DNA of 64,000 nt from Streptomyces eurocidicus (GCF_002891295.1 NZ_LGUI01000014.1:124001-188000), one strand, 5' to 3'; positions 16,598 to 25,666 are shown, numbered from the stretch's first letter. Notes: generated from the sequence alone by a model not told the origin. A program made the numbers and translations.

Positions 16598-18520
16598 CTC
16601 CCGCGTGTAAGCGGCCTTCGGGTCGTCGAAGACCTCGTCGCGCGGCCCGCTCTCCACCACGGTCCCGGCCCGCATCACCGCGACGCGGTCGCAGAAGTGC
16701 CGGACGACGGCCAGGTCGTGCGAGACGAACAGGAGGGACAGCCCCAGCTCGTCGCGGAGGTCCATGAGCAGGTTGAGCACCTGCGCCTGCACGGACACGT
16801 CGAGCGCCGACACCGGCTCGTCCGCGATGATCAGGCGGGGGCGGAGGGCGAGGGCGCGGGCGATGCCGACGCGCTGGCGCTGACCGCCGGAGAACTCGTG
16901 CGGATAGCGGCCCAGCTGGTCCGCCGACAGCCCCACCTGTTCCAGGAGTTCCACGGCCCGGTCCCGGCGGGCCGCCGCGTCCAGGTCCGTGTGCACCCGC
17001 AGGGGCAGGGTGACGCTCTCCTCCACCGTGCGGCGCGGGTTGAGCGAGGCGTACGGGTCCTGGAAGACCAGCTGCACGTCGCGGCTGAGCGCACGGCGGA
17101 GCCGGGTGTCGACGGCGGCCCGCGCGATGTCGCGCCCGTCGAAGCGGACGCTCCCGGAGGTGGGCCGCTGGAGCCCCGCGAGCACCCGGGCCGTCGTGGA
17201 CTTCCCGGACCCGGACTCCCCCACGAGCCCGAGGGTCTCCCCCGTCCCGACCCGGAGGCTCACCCCGCGTACGGCCCGCACCGGCTCGGCCCGCCGGCCC
17301 AGGAGCGAACGGCGGCCGCCGAAGGACACGTGGAGGTCGGCCACTTCGGCCAGCACGGCCCCGGCGGGCTCCGCCACCGGACCGCCCCCGCCCGTGAGAG
17401 GTCCGCGCCGCCCGGGGACGGCGGCCTGTCCCGGGGCCGTCCCGGCGCTCCCGGGATCCGCCGCCGAACCGCCTCCACTCGCGAGAGGCCCGCGCCGCCC
17501 GGCGCGCGCGGCCGCCGCTTCCCGGCCCGGGGCCGTCCCGGCACTGCCGGGACCCGCCGCCGGACGACGCGCGGCCGCCGTCCCCGCACCGGCGCCCGCC
17601 GCCCCTTCCGGCACCGCGACGGGGCCGGTGCCCGCCGCCGGTTCCGGGTCGTCCACCGTCGGCAGCCGGGTGCCCGGCACCGTGTCCAAGGTCGGGGCCG
17701 CGCCGATCAGGGCACGGGTGTACGGGTGGGTCGCGTGGTGCAGAAGCTTCTCCGTGGGGCCCTGCTCCACGGCCTCGCCGCCCCGCATGACCAGCATCCG
17801 GTCGCACGTCGCGGCGACGACGCCCACGTCATGGGTGATCAGCAGCACCGCCGTGCCGCTCTCCTCCCGCAACTCCGCCAGGAGTGCGAGCACCTGCCGC
17901 TGCACCCGCGCGTCCAGCGCCGTCGTCGGCTCGTCCGCGATCAGCACGTCGGGCGAGTTGACCAGCGCGATGGCGATCATCACCCGCTGCCGCATCCCGC
18001 CGGAGAACTGGTGCGGGTAGTCACGGGCGCGGGCCGCCGGGATGCCGACCCGGTCGAGCATCGCCCGCGCCCGCTCCCGGGCCTCGGCGCGGCCCGCCGC
18101 ACGGTGGTGGAGGCGGTACGCCTCGGCCAGCTGCTCCAGCACGGAGTGGAAGGGCGAGAGCGCGGCCAGGGCGTCCTGGAAGACCATCGCGATCCGCGCG
18201 CCCCGCAGGGCGCGCACGGCGGAGTCGGGCGCGCCGACGACCTCGGTGCCGCCCACCGTGACGCTGCCGCCCACCGTCGTGCGAGCGGCGTCGTGCAGCC
18301 CCATCGCGGCGAGCCCGACGGTCGACTTCCCGGAGCCGGACTCCCCGACGAGGCCGAGGACCTCACCGCGCGCCAGGTCGAGGGAGAGGCCGCGGACGGC
18401 GGTCACCGACCGGCCACGGCCGCCGAAGGAGACGGTCAGGTCGCGGACCCGGAGCACCGTGTCCGGGGAAGCCTCCGGTGCCGGTGCGGGTGCCGGATCC
18501 GTGTGGAGCGCGGATGTCAT
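16577..18520 (-). CDS. Fused peptide ABC transporter ATPase (DppD-DppF in one chain)
   Basis: 647 residues holding two complete ABC domains. Each has Walker A GESGSGKST, a Q-loop (VFQDALAALSP; VFQDPYASLNP), an ABC signature (FSGGMRQR; FSGGQRQR) and Walker B (LIADEPTTALD; IIADEPVSALD). A low-complexity linker of ~110 residues separates them and contains an internal duplication around PGSAGTAPG and GRRGPL. It energises a Dpp/Opp-type importer of peptides or similar solutes. ATG 18520 overlaps the permease stop (ATGA), so it is the last gene of the operon running from 22363. Confidence 0.93.
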   Translation of the reverse strand: MTSALHTDPAPAPAPEASPDTVLRVRDLTVSFGGRGRSVTAVRGLSLDLARGEVLGLVGESGSGKSTVGLAAMGLHDAARTTVGGSVTVGGTEVVGAPDSAVRALRGARIAMVFQDALAALSPFHSVLEQLAEAYRLHHRAAGRAEARERARAMLDRVGIPAARARDYPHQFSGGMRQRVMIAIALVNSPDVLIADEPTTALDARVQRQVLALLAELREESGTAVLLITHDVGVVAATCDRMLVMRGGEAVEQGPTEKLLHHATHPYTRALIGAAPTLDTVPGTRLPTVDDPEPAAGTGPVAVPEGAAGAGAGTAAARRPAAGPGSAGTAPGREAAAARAGRRGPLASGGGSAADPGSAGTAPGQAAVPGRRGPLTGGGGPVAEPAGAVLAEVADLHVSFGGRRSLLGRRAEPVRAVRGVSLRVGTGETLGLVGESGSGKSTTARVLAGLQRPTSGSVRFDGRDIARAAVDTRLRRALSRDVQLVFQDPYASLNPRRTVEESVTLPLRVHTDLDAAARRDRAVELLEQVGLSADQLGRYPHEFSGGQRQRVGIARALALRPRLIIADEPVSALDVSVQAQVLNLLMDLRDELGLSLLFVSHDLAVVRHFCDRVAVMRAGTVVESGPRDEVFDDPKAAYTRELLAAAL

Positions 18521-19509
18521 GCGAGCCTCACCCTCGGGTCGAGCCAGGCCACCACCAGGTCGGCGAGGGCGACGAAGAGCACCACGAAGAACGCGGCGAG
18601 CAGGACGGTGCCGACGACCGTCGGCAGGTCGTTCTGGACGACGGCGTCGACGGCGAGCTTGCCGACGCCGCCGAGCCCGAAGACGGTCTCGGTGATGAAC
18701 GCCCCGCCGAACAGGGCGCCCGCCTCCAGCCCGAGCAGCTGCACCAGCGGTGCGGCGGCGCCGCGGCCCGTGTACTTCAGATGGGCGTGCAGGGCGCTCA
18801 TCCCCTTGCCCCGTGCGGTGCGTACGTACCCCTCATGCATGGTCTCCAGCATCTGGGAGCGCGCGAGGCGGGCGAAGACGGCGGCGTTGACGAAGCCGAG
18901 GACGAGCCAGGGCAGCAGCAGCCCGGCCGCCCAGGCGCCGGGGCCGTCGCCGAAGGGGGCGTAGCCGGGCACCGGGAAGAGGTCGGTGGTGTAGACGAGC
19001 AGGTACTGGAGGGCGTAGCCGAGAAAGTAGATCTGCACGCTCGCGCCGACCAGGGTGAAGCCGGAGAGCAGCCGGTCGGTGGCCGTGCCGCGGCGGAGCG
19101 CGGCGGCGAAGCCCACGCCGACGCCGAGGACGACGATCACGGCGAGCGCGCCGCCGGCGAGCGAGAGGGTGACGGGGAAGCGGTCGCCGATGGCGTCGAG
19201 GACCGGCTGGTGGAGGGTGTAGGAGTAGCCGAGGCAGGGCGCGGCGCAGTCGATGGGGGTGCCGTCGACGTCGCTGATGGTGCGCCCGGCGACGAGGCCG
19301 CGCAGATAGTCGGCGTACTGGGTGGCCAGCGGCTGGTCGAGGCCCATGCTGTGGCGGACGGCCTCGACCTGGCCGGTGTCGCACTTGGGGCCGCAGGCGA
19401 TGAGGGCGGGGTCGGAGGGGGCGGCGTAGAAGAGCCCGAAGGCGGCGGCGGTGATCGCGAGGAGCACCGCCGCGGCCTGCAGGGCACGTCGCAGGACGTA
19501 ACCGGTCAT
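18517..19509 (-). CDS. Peptide ABC transporter permease, DppB type
   Basis: 330 residues with about six membrane segments, an N-terminal MTGYVLRRALQAAAVLLAIT segment and the inner-membrane ABC coupling signature near ARSQMLETMHEGYVRTARGKG. It has a large external loop after the first helix containing four cysteines, as in DppB/OppB homologues. It pairs with the DppC-type permease at 21392-22363. Six bases separate it from the binding-protein gene upstream, and it overlaps the ATPase gene downstream. Confidence 0.93.
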   Translation of the reverse strand: MTGYVLRRALQAAAVLLAITAAAFGLFYAAPSDPALIACGPKCDTGQVEAVRHSMGLDQPLATQYADYLRGLVAGRTISDVDGTPIDCAAPCLGYSYTLHQPVLDAIGDRFPVTLSLAGGALAVIVVLGVGVGFAAALRRGTATDRLLSGFTLVGASVQIYFLGYALQYLLVYTTDLFPVPGYAPFGDGPGAWAAGLLLPWLVLGFVNAAVFARLARSQMLETMHEGYVRTARGKGMSALHAHLKYTGRGAAAPLVQLLGLEAGALFGGAFITETVFGLGGVGKLAVDAVVQNDLPTVVGTVLLAAFFVVLFVALADLVVAWLDPRVRLA

Positions 19510-19515
19510 GTCAGG

Positions 19516-21300
19516 TCAGGACTTCTTGAGGTAGAGCCCGGCCGCCGCGATGGAGCCGTAGATCGGGTGGATGGCGGCGCCGCCGATGTTCTCGCCGCGG
19601 AACTGGGTGACGCTGGTGTAGAGGAAGGGCACGACCGGGACGTCCTTCATGACGACCTGCTCCAGGTCGATGAGCGCGTCCGCCTTCCGCTGCGCGTCGC
19701 CGATGTCCGCGATGCGCTCCAGTTCCTTGTCGACGGCGGGGTTGGCGTAGCGGATGCCGTTGGACAGGGCGTCGAGCTTGCTGTGGTAGCCGTCGGGGAG
19801 CAGGGTCGACGGGGTGGGCCAGTCCACGGAGTTGGTGGAGATCCACAGGTCGTAGGGGGCGTCGCCGCGGAAGACCTCGCTGGTGAAGGCGGCGGGCTCC
19901 AGGGGCTTGGTGACGAGCTTGATGCCAGCCTTGGCGAAGGCGTCCACCAGCACCTGGGCGAGCCGGTCGTCCTGCGGGCTCTCGGTCTTGTAGGCGTAGG
20001 TCAGCGTCTCGGGCTTGTTCTCCGCCCTGGCCAGGTGCTCCTTGGCCTTCTCGATGTCGCCGGTCGGCTTGACGGGGTAAAGGTCGTACTTCTTCCAGCC
20101 GACGACGGCGGGCGAGGAGAGCGTGGTGGCGAGGTCGCCGACGCGCGGGCCGCCGAGGACCTGGCGGGCCTGCTCGCGCGGGAAGAGGTAGTGGATGGCC
20201 TTGCGGGCCTCGGGGTCGGTGACCCGGCTGTTCTTGATGTAGAGGTCGTTGGTGTAGGCGCCCTGGCTGCCGGCGACGAGGAGGGCCTTCTTCTTGGGGT
20301 CGCGCTGGGCCTCGGCGTAGAGCTCCGGCGGCACCTCGCTCTTGGTGGTGACGGTGTCGGCGCCGTCGCCCCGGCCGTTGAAGACCTCCTGGGCGGTGTT
20401 GAGGATCTTCTTGCCGAAGGTGAACTCGAAGCGCTCGGCGTACTGGTGGCGGATCGGGTCGGTCTCCGCCTTCCAGTGCGGGTTGCGCTCCAGGGTGAGG
20501 CTCTGGTTCTGCTTATGTTCGACGATCTTGTACGGGCCGGTGGCGAACGGCCTGGTGTCGTAGCCGGTGCCGGTGTCCTTGTCCTCGCGGACCGGGGACG
20601 AGGAGGACTGGGCGGCCATGTAGGGGACGTCGGACTGGGGCTTGGGGAAGCGGAAGACGACGGTCTTCGCGTCCGGGGTCTCGATGGCGTCGAGGCCGCC
20701 GCTCTTGGGGCCGCCGTACTTCTTGACGGCGGCGGTGCGGTCCTCGGAGTCCGTGAGCCACTCGGGCCAGTAGGTGGGGCCGAGTTCGAAGCCGGGCGCG
20801 AAGGTGCGCTCGATGCCGTACTTGATGTGCTCGGAGGTGATCGGCTGCCCGTCCTCCCAGGCCACGCCGTCCTTGAGGGTGTACGTCCAGGTGCGGCCGC
20901 CGTCGGAGGACCGCCCCGTGTCGGTGGCGAGGTCGCCGACGAGCTTCGGCTTGCCGTCCACGACCTGATACTGGGTCAGCTGCCGGCCCCACAGCAGCGA
21001 GGTGCTGTAGCCCTCGCCGGCGTAGATCTTCTGCGGGTCGAGGTGGCTGTAATCCTTGAGGTTGGCGATCTTGATGGTGCCACCCGCCCGGGCGCCCTGG
21101 ACCGCGGGGGCCGGGCCCTGGCTGTCCTTAGCGGTACCGAGGGCGGCGGTCAGCCGCTGTCCGCTCTTGACGGCGGGGGCGCCGTCCTTCTTCCCGCCCG
21201 CGTCCCCGGAGCCGGCGCCCGCCGAGCAGGAGCACATCAGCATGACGGCGGCAGTGACGAGAGCCGGTACAGCTGCGATGCGCGTGCGAAAGCGGGACAT
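19516..21300 (-). CDS. Peptide ABC transporter substrate-binding lipoprotein (SBP family 5)
   Basis: 594 residues. The N-terminus has a lipoprotein signal with Cys25 after a Met-Cys-Ser stretch as the probable lipidated residue. The body has the family-5 pattern (GGTIKIANLKDYSHLDPQ, RTWTYTLKDGVAWEDGQPI, RNPHWKAETDPIRHQYAERF). It would capture peptides or another solute outside the membrane and deliver it to the DppB/DppC pair. The start at 21300 has a GGAG site. It sits between dppC-like and dppB-like genes, an unusual C-A-B-DF order. Confidence 0.93.
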   Translation of the reverse strand: MSRFRTRIAAVPALVTAAVMLMCSCSAGAGSGDAGGKKDGAPAVKSGQRLTAALGTAKDSQGPAPAVQGARAGGTIKIANLKDYSHLDPQKIYAGEGYSTSLLWGRQLTQYQVVDGKPKLVGDLATDTGRSSDGGRTWTYTLKDGVAWEDGQPITSEHIKYGIERTFAPGFELGPTYWPEWLTDSEDRTAAVKKYGGPKSGGLDAIETPDAKTVVFRFPKPQSDVPYMAAQSSSSPVREDKDTGTGYDTRPFATGPYKIVEHKQNQSLTLERNPHWKAETDPIRHQYAERFEFTFGKKILNTAQEVFNGRGDGADTVTTKSEVPPELYAEAQRDPKKKALLVAGSQGAYTNDLYIKNSRVTDPEARKAIHYLFPREQARQVLGGPRVGDLATTLSSPAVVGWKKYDLYPVKPTGDIEKAKEHLARAENKPETLTYAYKTESPQDDRLAQVLVDAFAKAGIKLVTKPLEPAAFTSEVFRGDAPYDLWISTNSVDWPTPSTLLPDGYHSKLDALSNGIRYANPAVDKELERIADIGDAQRKADALIDLEQVVMKDVPVVPFLYTSVTQFRGENIGGAAIHPIYGSIAAAGLYLKKS

Positions 21301-21330
21301 GTGAACTCCGTTGAAAGGATCAGAGAGGAA

Positions 21331-21383
21331 GCGCCCCGTAAGGGGCGCGGGGAACTGCGCGACCAGCCACAACCGGCCCGCAG
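21331..21383. repeat. Dispersed Streptomyces intergenic element (GCGCCCCGTAAGGGGCGC type)
   Basis: GCGCCCC-GTAA-GGGGCGC forms a short hairpin and is followed by GGGGAACTGCGCGACCAGCC. A second, slightly diverged copy lies at 61929-61970. I recall this element as common between Streptomyces genes. Here it separates the DppC-type permease gene from the binding-protein gene inside an operon. Confidence 0.65.
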
Positions 21384-21391
21384 AAAACCGA

Positions 21392-22363
21392 CTACGCGGC
21401 AGTACGCGGATCGAGAGCATCCCGCACCGCGTCGCCGAGAAGGTTGAAGGCGAGGACGAAGACGAGGATCGCCACGCCGGGGAAGACCATGTAGGTCGGG
21501 TCGTCGTAGAAGACCTCGGAGCCCCGGGAGATCATGCGGCCCCAGTCGGGTACGGGCTCGTTGATGCCCACGCCGAGGAAGGACAGGGCGGCCTCGGCGG
21601 TGACGATGCCGGGGACGGCGAGCGTGATGTGGACGAGCACGGGGGCCCAGACGTTGGGCAGCAGCTCACGCAGGACGATGTGCCGACGGCTCGCGCCGAG
21701 CGCCCGCGCCGCCTCGATGAACTCCCGCTCGCGCAGGGACCGCACGGCGGTGCGGAGCACCATCGCGAGCGGCACCCAGCCGAAGGCGGCGAACACCAGG
21801 ATGAGCGAGGTGAACTGCATCCAGGCGGGTTCGTTCTCCCCGGGGTCGACGAAGCGCGTCTGGATGACCGGGCTGAGCGCGAGGAGCAGCAGGAGTGTCG
21901 GAAAAGCGAGCAGCACATTGCATACGAAGGCGAAGGCCCGGTCGGCGAGGCCGCTGAGGTAGCCGACGGTCACCCCGAGGACGACGCCGACGACGGCGAT
22001 CACCGCGACGGAGGCCAGGGCGACCAGCAGCGAGGTGCGCATCCCGTAGAGGAGCTGGGTGAGCACGTCGCGGCCGAGGCCGGGTTCGATGCCGAACCAG
22101 TGCTCGGCGGAGATGCCCCCGTTGGGCAGGACGGGCAGGCCCTCGGCGCTGAGCAGGCCGGGAACGTCCTGTCCGTAGTGCGTCGTGGGGTTCTTGCCGT
22201 AGGCCGCGGCCAGCAGGGGGGCGGCGAGCGCGAGGAGGCCGCAGAGGAGGACGACCACGAGGGCGGCCATGCCGGTCCGGTCGCGCCGGAAGGCCCGCGC
22301 GGCGGTGGCGAAGGGACCGCGGGAAGGCGGTTCGGGGCGTCCTCTTGAGTGCACTTCGGCCAT
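21392..22363 (-). CDS. Peptide ABC transporter permease, DppC type
   Basis: 323 residues, about six membrane segments, with an N-terminal cytoplasmic tail, a periplasm-like loop ending in HWFGIEPGLGRDVLTQLLYG (typical of DppC) and the ATPase-coupling motif REREFIEAARALGASRRHIV. It is the first gene of the five-function Dpp-like operon. The 5' region (22364-22560) is AT-rich and probably carries the promoter. Confidence 0.93.
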   Translation of the reverse strand: MAEVHSRGRPEPPSRGPFATAARAFRRDRTGMAALVVVLLCGLLALAAPLLAAAYGKNPTTHYGQDVPGLLSAEGLPVLPNGGISAEHWFGIEPGLGRDVLTQLLYGMRTSLLVALASVAVIAVVGVVLGVTVGYLSGLADRAFAFVCNVLLAFPTLLLLLALSPVIQTRFVDPGENEPAWMQFTSLILVFAAFGWVPLAMVLRTAVRSLREREFIEAARALGASRRHIVLRELLPNVWAPVLVHITLAVPGIVTAEAALSFLGVGINEPVPDWGRMISRGSEVFYDDPTYMVFPGVAILVFVLAFNLLGDAVRDALDPRTAA

Positions 22364-22714
22364 TTGCTGCCGCGCTCCTGAATCACTCCGGCCGCCGAGG
22401 GGTCATCTGGCGGGCCACTTTTCGGCCGGGTTGCGGGGGTCTCCCACCCCGGGGTGCGGCTCATTAGATCCGATGGCTCAATGGACCGCAAATCATAATT
22501 TCGAAGGCTGTTTGGATAATTCATCGTTGATTACAAGGAATCTTTGCTGGTCAACATCCCCGTAACATTAATTCGCCCACTTTCCGTCAAATCGGTCATG
22601 CGTGCGAACTCGAACGGCCGCCGGACGACTGTGAGGAGATGTGCCCCACTTCCGATCCGGCCACTACTCAGGGTTTTCAACCAGCGACCGAAAGTATCCG
22701 CTGGAGGTGCGTTC
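22364..22714. promoter_or_regulatory. AT-rich divergent control region between Dpp operon and SSI gene
   Basis: About 350 bases without a convincing gene. The stretch 22480-22600 is clearly poorer in GC than the rest of the window (GGATAATTCATCG, GTAACATTAATTC) and would hold the promoters of both divergent units. A short minus-strand frame at 22531-22731 has untypical codons and is rejected. An ATG at 22639 in the SSI frame lacks a properly spaced ribosome site. Confidence 0.5.
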
Positions 22715-22777
22715 ATGCCCAACTTGGGCAAGACTCCGGTCCGTTATCTGAACCGACGACCAAGGGAGTGTTCGTAA
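22715..22777 (+). CDS. 20-codon upstream leader ORF coupled to the SSI gene
   Basis: A GGAGG ribosome site (CTGGAGGTGCGTTC before the ATG) opens a 20-residue peptide, [20 protein letters not shown]. Its TAA stop overlaps the ATG of the inhibitor gene (TAATG at 22775-22779). The layout implies translational coupling or attenuation of the inhibitor gene. The peptide is basic, with arginine pairs near its end. It may simply be a translated leader without function of its own. I know of no characterised homologue. Confidence 0.5.
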
Positions 22778-23238
22778 TGCGGTACATCACTGGGGGCATC
22801 GCGATGGGCGCCGCGCTGATTCTGGGCGGCGGTCTGGCGGCCGCCGGAACGACGACCGCGAGCGCCGCACCCACGCCCGTCCCCGCTGCGCAAGCCCAAA
22901 CCCAGAGCCTGTACGCACCCTCCGCGCTGGTCCTGACCATCGGTCAGGGCGCCACCGCGGCCGAGTCCGGCGTGCAGCGCGCGGTCACGCTGACCTGCAC
23001 GCCGAAGTCCTCCGGCACCCACCCGGACGCCAAGGGCGCCTGCACCCAGCTGCGCGCCGCCGGTGGTGACTTCGACAAGGTCACCCGGATCAAGTCGGAC
23101 ACGGTCTGCACCAAGGAGTGGAACCCGACCGTCGTGACCGCCGAGGGCGTCTGGGACGGACGCCGGATCAGCTACGAGCACACGTTCGCCAACCCCTGCA
23201 TGGCCAAGGCCGGCAAGGGCCTGGTCTTCGAATTCTGA
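22777..23238 (+). CDS. Secreted subtilisin-inhibitor-like (SSI/SIL) protease inhibitor
   Basis: 153 residues: a signal peptide ([20 protein letters not shown]...ASA) then the SSI fold beginning [15 protein letters not shown], with the conserved RAVTLTC and four cysteines. Aligned with classical SSI, the reactive-site region CPMVYDP is here CTKEWNP, so P1 is lysine instead of methionine. This predicts inhibition of trypsin-like rather than subtilisin-like enzymes. A GGGAG site precedes the ATG and the stop of the upstream leader ORF overlaps it. The gene faces two secreted serine protease genes, and the hairpin at 23285 ends it. Confidence 0.95.
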
Positions 23239-23284
23239 GGCGGATTCGAGGAACGGGCACCGGGCCCCAGGGCCCGGGCGTGAA

Positions 23285-23323
23285 GCGGCCCCCGGACACC
23301 GTGGAGGTGTGTCCGGGGGCCGC
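23285..23323. terminator. Bidirectional hairpin between SSI and protease genes
   Basis: 15-bp perfect arms (GCGGCCCCCGGACAC and complement) around a 9-base loop, placed between the convergent inhibitor gene and the S1 protease gene. Confidence 0.85.
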
Positions 23324-23341
23324 CCCGTCCCCGGGGCGCCG

Positions 23342-24259
23342 TCAGGAACGGCCGAGCTCCGCACCGTAGACGGCGAGGGCCTCCTTCACCGGCTGGAAGA
23401 AGGTGGTACCGCCCGCGGCGCAGTCACCGCTGCCGCCGGAGAGGAGCCCCAGCGCGTCGGTGCCGGAGAAGAAGGGGCCGCCGCTGTCACCGGGTTCGGC
23501 GCAGGCGTCGGTCTCGGTCAGGCCCATGACCCGGCCCTCCGGATAGTTGACGGTCACCCCGGTGCGCCGGACGACGCCGCTCCGCACCCCCGTGGTGGAG
23601 CCGCTGCGCCGGACCGTTTCACCGACGGCCGCGTCACGGGCGCCGGTGATGGCCTGGGTGGTGCCGTCGTGGAGGTCCACGGCGCCCGGGTGGGCGGCGG
23701 TGGAATCGGTGTACACCGCGAGGGCGTGGTCATGGGCGGGGAAGACCGAGCTCTCGGTCCTCGCGAACGACGGGCCGCCCTGGGTGGCGGACCAGGTCGG
23801 CACGGCGTTGCCGCAGTGCCCGGCGGTGAGGAAGCCGGCCGGCTTCCCGGGCCGCGTGACGTTGAAGCCGAGCGAACACCGGGTGCCGGCGCCCTGGACG
23901 CCTTCACCGCCGTCGAGGAACCGGGTGAGCCTCGCCGCGCTTCTCCTCAGCACCACCTTGCCGCCGTGCCGCCCGGCGACCCGTTCGAGGCGCGCCAGCT
24001 TCGCGCCCCTGACCGTGGGGTCGGCGGTGACGACGACCCGGCCGACTCTGGGGTCCACCCCCCATGTGGTACCGGGGATCCGCTCACCGGCGTCCAGCTC
24101 GGCCTGGCTGGCGGCGAGTTCGGACCGCGAGAACTTCATCGCACCGGTTTCCCCGGCCGTCGACGCGTCGGCGTCCTGCGGACTGAGGGTCACGGCCGCG
24201 AACGCGGCGACCGCCACGGCGGCCAGCAGGGTGCGCAAGGGCGTCCAGGATCGCTTCAA
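23342..24259 (-). CDS. Secreted streptogrisin-type S1 serine protease (preproenzyme)
   Basis: 305 residues from a TTG start at 24259, chosen because GGAGG lies 7 bases before it and it opens directly into a signal peptide (KRSWTPLRTLLAAVAVAAF). A propeptide of about 90 residues follows, then the mature chymotrypsin-fold protease. The triad is His148 (FLTAGHCG), Asp177 (AHDHALAVY) and Ser259 (EPGDSGGP), and CSLGFNV is the usual mature N-terminal strand. Such enzymes are exported, self-cleave their propeptide and digest extracellular protein. It converges on the SSI-type inhibitor gene. An ATG at 24358 would add an N-terminus that looks non-coding. Confidence 0.92.
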   Translation of the reverse strand: MKRSWTPLRTLLAAVAVAAFAAVTLSPQDADASTAGETGAMKFSRSELAASQAELDAGERIPGTTWGVDPRVGRVVVTADPTVRGAKLARLERVAGRHGGKVVLRRSAARLTRFLDGGEGVQGAGTRCSLGFNVTRPGKPAGFLTAGHCGNAVPTWSATQGGPSFARTESSVFPAHDHALAVYTDSTAAHPGAVDLHDGTTQAITGARDAAVGETVRRSGSTTGVRSGVVRRTGVTVNYPEGRVMGLTETDACAEPGDSGGPFFSGTDALGLLSGGSGDCAAGGTTFFQPVKEALAVYGAELGRS

Positions 24260-24479
24260 CTCGACACCTCCAGTGGGGGCGCGGGCCCGGCAGTGGGGTA
24301 CCGGGAACCCGGAGGACACGGCAGCGACGCGCCCTGGCTTTACGGAAGGCGCGTCCATGCCAAGTTGCGCGTCGATTGTCCCGGGGCCGGGAGGGCGCGT
24401 ACAAGGCGGACTCCCGGTTGCGCGCGCACGCCGACGCGCGCCCGGGGCGTATTGGCCGGGCCCCCTTTTCCCGCGCTAC

Positions 24480-24590
24480 CGCGCGGTGTCCTCAAACGCC
24501 GGACGGGCTGAAAATCAGCCCGTCCGGCGTTTGAGGACCGGGGTCCGGGGCGGAGCCCCGTTCGGGAAGGGGCGGGTAGGGGAAAAAGCC
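24480..24590. repeat. Dispersed repeat with 24-bp perfect hairpin
   Basis: Two exact 24-bp arms (24488-24511 and 24515-24538), beginning GTCCTCAAACGCCGGACGGG, surround a 3-base loop. The inverted GGGGCGGAGCCCC module follows at 24545-24580. Related copies occur at 30148-30305 and 51983-52101. It lies between the slipin gene and the protease gene and may also serve as a terminator. The remainder of 24260-24605 holds the protease promoter and no gene. Confidence 0.85.
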
Positions 24591-24605
24591 CCCGCCCGGA
24601 CGCCC

Positions 24606-25490
24606 CTACGCCGCGCCACCTTCCCGCCGCTCCGACTCGGCAGCCGGCGCCGACTCGACGACGGGCTCGACGACAGCGGCCGGCCCAGCGGCCGCACCCG
24701 GCTCCGCAACCGGGGCCGGTGCACCAGACACCGACCCCGCCCGCTCCAGGAACCGCAACAGCTCCACCGGAAACGGCAACACCAACGTGGAGTTCTTCTC
24801 CGCCGCCACCGCCACGATCGTCTGCAGCAACCGGAGTTGCAACGCGGACGGCTGCTCGGACATCGTCGCCGCCGCCTCCGCCAGCTTCTTCGAGGCCAGC
24901 AGCTCCGCGTCCGCGTTGATCACGCGGGCCCGCCTCTCCCGCTCGGCCTCCGCCTGCCGGGACATCGAGCGCTTCATCGTCTCGGGCAGCGAGACGTCCT
25001 TGATCTCGACCCGGTCGATCTGCACGCCCCAGCCGATGGCGGGGCTGTCGAGCATCAGCTCCAGGCCCTGGTTGAGCTTCTCGCGGTTGGAGAGGAGGTC
25101 GTCGAGGTCGCTCTTGCCGATGATGGAGCGCAGCGAGGTCTGGGCCATCTGCGAGACCGCGAAGCGGTAGTCCTCGACGGCGATCACGGCCTCGGCCGGG
25201 TTGACGACCTTGAAGTAGACGACCGCGTCGACCCGCACGGTCACATTGTCGCGGGTGATGCCCTCCTGGGCGGGAACGGGCATCGTGACGATCTGCATAT
25301 TGACCTTGCGCAGCCGGTCCACGCCCGGGATGACCATGGTGAATCCCGGCCCGCGGACCTCGTCACGGAGCCGGCCGAGCCGGAGGACGACGCCACGCTC
25401 GTACTGTTTGACCACACGGGCGCCCGCCATCGCGTACGCCACGCCCGCGGACGCGGCGCCCACTGCCGCCAGCACCAGTTCCTCGACCAT
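24606..25490 (-). CDS. Slipin, SPFH/band-7 membrane protein
   Basis: 294 residues. One N-terminal membrane segment (LVLAAVGAASAGVAYAMAG) is followed by a band-7 domain (VVKQYERGVVLRLGRL, GPGFTMVIPGVDRL, AVEDYRFAVSQMAQTSLRSI) and a coiled-coil-prone stretch (ETMKRSMSRQAEAERERRAR). The C-terminal 45 residues are an Ala/Pro/Glu-rich tail. Slipins form membrane scaffold oligomers, and the usual partner is an NfeD-type protease/scaffold gene, which is not next to it here. It lies alone between two secreted protease genes in the same direction. Confidence 0.92.
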   Translation of the reverse strand: MVEELVLAAVGAASAGVAYAMAGARVVKQYERGVVLRLGRLRDEVRGPGFTMVIPGVDRLRKVNMQIVTMPVPAQEGITRDNVTVRVDAVVYFKVVNPAEAVIAVEDYRFAVSQMAQTSLRSIIGKSDLDDLLSNREKLNQGLELMLDSPAIGWGVQIDRVEIKDVSLPETMKRSMSRQAEAERERRARVINADAELLASKKLAEAAATMSEQPSALQLRLLQTIVAVAAEKNSTLVLPFPVELLRFLERAGSVSGAPAPVAEPGAAAGPAAVVEPVVESAPAAESERREGGAA

Positions 25491-25556
25491 GGCACGGCCC
25501 CCTGCCCTGCACGTCAGGTGTCATATTCCACGGTATGCCCGTACTGGGCGGGGGTC

Positions 25557-25587
25557 GAGCCCCCGGCCCTGGCCGGACCGGGGGCTC
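25557..25587. terminator. Hairpin downstream of the second S1 protease gene
   Basis: GAGCCCCCGG and its complement CCGGGGGCTC enclose an 11-base loop, about 80 bases past the protease stop and before the slipin start. Confidence 0.7.
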
Positions 25588-25666
25588 CTGTGCTGCTGGC
25601 CGCAAGGCTTGGGGAAGGGGTCGTGCTCGCTCGCGGTCAGGGGTTTCGGGCGGGCCGGGTGCGGGG

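Noticed and set aside
22531..22731. 66-codon minus-strand frame in the SSI/Dpp control region
   Set aside because: Codon use does not fit the organism and no ribosome site precedes it; the region is AT-rich promoter DNA.
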